Shown here: positions 6,790 through 6,841 of the stretch, one piece after another | How positions within the stretch are numbered: position 1 is the stretch's first letter | How the letters are laid out: the number at the start of each line of letters is the position of its first letter | From: Bacteroidales bacterium | GTDB lineage: Bacteria; Bacteroidota; Bacteroidia; Bacteroidales; Bacteroidaceae | Direction: 5' to 3' | NCBI GenBank assembly: GCA_030523385.1 | Contig: JAUNIV010000127.1 | Location: 1-6,841 of the forward strand | DNA: 6,841 bases | The notes under the pieces: model-generated | Seen by the model: the letters and a program-made list of their open reading frames with translations, nothing else | Told to the model about the DNA's origin: nothing | Databases searched by the model: none | Translations under genes and position numbers: made by a program

Positions 6790-6841
6790 ATGAGTAGATT
6801 TATCAACCCTTTTACCGATTGGGGTTTCAAGTTTATTTTTG
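6790..6841 (+). CDS. Rpn/PD-(D/E)XK nuclease family transposase-like protein, N-terminal fragment (cut by window edge)
   Basis: Only 17 codons are inside the window. They read M-S-R-F-I-N-P-F-T-D-W-G-F-K-F-I-F. The N-P-F-T-D-W/F-G-F-K-x-I-F opening is the hallmark of the Bacteroidales 'Rpn family recombination-promoting nuclease / PD-(D/E)XK nuclease family transposase' proteins (PF12784-like), which are usually about 300 residues. Characterised Rpn proteins of Escherichia coli are DNA endonucleases that promote RecA-independent recombination. The catalytic residues lie beyond the edge and cannot be checked. It is divergent from the ATPase gene, and a good promoter precedes it. The short length is the main limit on confidence. 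Confidence 0.75.
   Translation, partial: MSRFINPFTDWGFKFIF

Overview
The window looks like chromosomal DNA from a gut-type Bacteroidales bacterium (Bacteroides, Phocaeicola or Parabacteroides). The reasons are a SusC/SusD outer-membrane pair, A/T-rich gene leaders without strong Shine-Dalgarno sites, and several promoter elements close to the Bacteroidetes -7 consensus TAnnTTTG. All four large genes lie on the minus strand. A fifth gene starts on the plus strand at the right edge and is cut off by the window.

Layout from right to left, in the direction of minus-strand transcription. At 6790 the first 17 codons of an Rpn/PD-(D/E)XK 'transposase-nuclease' family gene run off the edge on the plus strand. 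Divergent from it is an OLD/RecF-like AAA ATPase gene (5536-6570; the open frame extends to 6624, but the promoter argues for the later start). Directly behind the ATPase, with a good ribosome site and a 1-nt gap, is a 28-codon ORF (5448-5534). I read it as a possible internally deleted remnant of the ATPase's usual partner gene. This block is visibly more A/T-rich than the rest.

Next comes a likely three-gene operon. It starts with an exported 181-residue protein of unknown function (4812-5357), followed by a complete SusC-like TonB-dependent transporter (1620-4766) and a complete SusD-like surface lipoprotein of the SusD_2 type (126-1607). The intergenic gaps are 45 and 12 nt. SusC and SusD would form a lidded outer-membrane importer for an oligomeric nutrient. 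No glycan-degrading enzyme, sigma/anti-sigma pair or hybrid two-component regulator is visible, so the substrate cannot be named.

The 125 bases downstream of susD contain no convincing gene but are rich in inverted repeats: five GTAAC/GTTAC cores make two competing hairpins, and a separate 7-bp hairpin lies further downstream. This is probably a transcript end and possibly a repeat or recombination site. I found no tRNA, rRNA, CRISPR array or intact insertion sequence. No clearly new system is demonstrated. The observations most worth following up are the ATPase with the apparently collapsed partner gene, and the nested repeat after susD.
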